This document shows positions 5,290-5,995 of a stretch of DNA of 5,995 nt, piece by piece. Position 1 is the stretch's first letter. Every line of letters starts with the position of its first letter. The DNA is taken from the NCBI GenBank assembly GCA_038207745.1, contig JBBQZL010000164.1, positions 1 to 5,995 on the forward strand, given 5' to 3'. The notes under the pieces were generated by a model, which saw only the letters and a list, made by a program, of their open reading frames with translations, was not told the origin of the DNA and did not search any database. The DNA is from JBBQZL01 sp038207745. Its GTDB lineage: Bacteria > Actinomycetota > Thermoleophilia > Solirubrobacterales > 70-9. The translations under genes were made by a program, and so were the position numbers.

Positions 5290-5995
5290 GCCTCGGCACC
5301 CTTGGCAAGCGGAACGTCGACCAGGTTTCCCCACTCGGTCCAGGAGCCGTCGTAGTTCTTGACGTCGCTCTCCCCGAGCAGCTCGCTGAGCACGAACCAG
5401 GTGTGCGCGGAGCGCTCGCCGATCCGGCAGTAGGCGATGATCGGATCGTTGTCGTCGATGACGCCCTTGGAGGTGTAGAGCTCGCGAAGATCCTCTTCGG
5501 ACTTGAAGGTTCCATCCTCGTTGACCGCCTGCGCCCACGGGACCGATGCGGCGCCGGGAATGTGGCCGCCGCGCTGGGCGCCCTCCTGCTCGTATCCGGT
5601 CATCGCGATCAGCTCACCCGAGTACTCCTGCGGACTGCGGACGTCTACCAGCCTGGTGTCCTCGTCGAGGGCATCCAGGACCTCGTCGCGCTTGGCGCGG
5701 ATCGAGTTGTCACCGGGCTCTGACGTGAACCGGATCGGCGGGTGCGACGGGGGCTCGGCTGTCGTATCGCGACCCTCGGAGATCCACTTTTCACGCGGGC
5801 CGTTCATCAGCTTGACCTCGTTGTGGCCGTAATAGCGGAAGTACCAATACGTGTACGCGGCAAACCAGTTGTTGCGATCCCCGTAGAGAACGACGGTGTG
5901 CTTGTTGCCGATTCCCCTGCTGCCCATCAACTCGGCGAATGCTTCGGCGTCGAGGAAGTCGCGCTTGACCTGATCCTGGAGATCGAGCTTCCAGT
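5286..5995 (-). CDS. Thiosulfate sulfurtransferase (tandem rhodanese), N-terminus outside window
   Basis: This enzyme moves a sulfane sulfur from thiosulfate (or 3-mercaptopyruvate) to cyanide or thiol acceptors through a cysteine persulfide. The visible 235 or so residues start inside the first, non-catalytic rhodanese domain (WKLDLQDQVKRDF, then VVLYGDRNNWFAAY). A linker with HPPIRFTS follows, then the catalytic second domain: LVDVRSPQEYSGE, RGGHIPGA and the active loop CRIGERS, with Cys encoded at 5429-5427. The CRIGERS loop favours thiosulfate over mercaptopyruvate. The frame is open to the right edge with no stop. An internal TTG-ATG (5930-5925) is not the real start, because the 22 codons upstream of it continue the family sequence. 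Roughly the first 40-50 residues are missing. Mycobacterial homologues are called CysA and others SseA. The stop codon overlaps that of the convergent Nudix gene. Confidence 0.95.
   Translation of the reverse strand, partial: WKLDLQDQVKRDFLDAEAFAELMGSRGIGNKHTVVLYGDRNNWFAAYTYWYFRYYGHNEVKLMNGPREKWISEGRDTTAEPPSHPPIRFTSEPGDNSIRAKRDEVLDALDEDTRLVDVRSPQEYSGELIAMTGYEQEGAQRGGHIPGAASVPWAQAVNEDGTFKSEEDLRELYTSKGVIDDNDPIIAYCRIGERSAHTWFVLSELLGESDVKNYDGSWTEWGNLVDVPLAKGAEA

Noticed and set aside
1..5995. CRISPR array, insertion sequence, prophage or defence cassette
   Set aside because: No regularly spaced repeats, transposase, integrase, phage or effector genes are present; nearly all bases are explained by ordinary genes.

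Overview
The window is GC-rich, densely packed bacterial DNA. It most likely comes from an actinomycetote, possibly the Thermoleophilia/Solirubrobacterales side of the phylum. The reasons are an HTH plus LAGLIDADG-like protein of a type I associate with those genomes, a CysA/SseA-type sulfurtransferase, several weak or absent Shine-Dalgarno sites, and a LexA-like palindrome of the Gram-positive/actinobacterial type. The assignment rests on remembered family resemblance, not on a search.

Layout. At the left edge is the 3' part of a membrane-anchored diguanylate cyclase on the + strand (2-805). Converging on it is an intact tRNA-Pro(UGG) on the - strand (829-902). Twelve bases upstream of the tRNA, on the same strand, is a 212-residue HTH/LAGLIDADG-like protein gene (915-1553). 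A 66-bp divergent intergenic region (1554-1619) follows. It carries a 14-bp palindrome matching the Gram-positive SOS-box pattern and a possible leaderless promoter.

From 1620 a tight + strand gene string follows: DUF1015 protein, PduO-type cob(I)alamin adenosyltransferase, OsmC-family protein and an SDR oxidoreductase, with junctions of 2 nt, a 1-nt overlap and 3 nt. A Nudix CoA-pyrophosphatase-type gene comes after a roughly 100-bp gap that contains an inverted repeat. The Nudix gene ends tail-to-tail with a two-domain thiosulfate sulfurtransferase on the - strand, which runs off the right edge; their stop codons share the four bases CTAG.

How the genes fit together. The four tightly linked genes are probably one transcript, perhaps with the Nudix gene. 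Adenosyltransferase makes the coenzyme form of B12, OsmC proteins remove organic hydroperoxides, and the Nudix protein probably hydrolyses CoA or its derivatives, so the group looks like cofactor and redox housekeeping. No B12-dependent enzyme is present here, so the pathway link is inference. I see no insertion sequence, CRISPR array, prophage or defence system. The least ordinary part is the HTH/LAGLIDADG-like gene wedged between a tRNA gene and an SOS-box-like palindrome.
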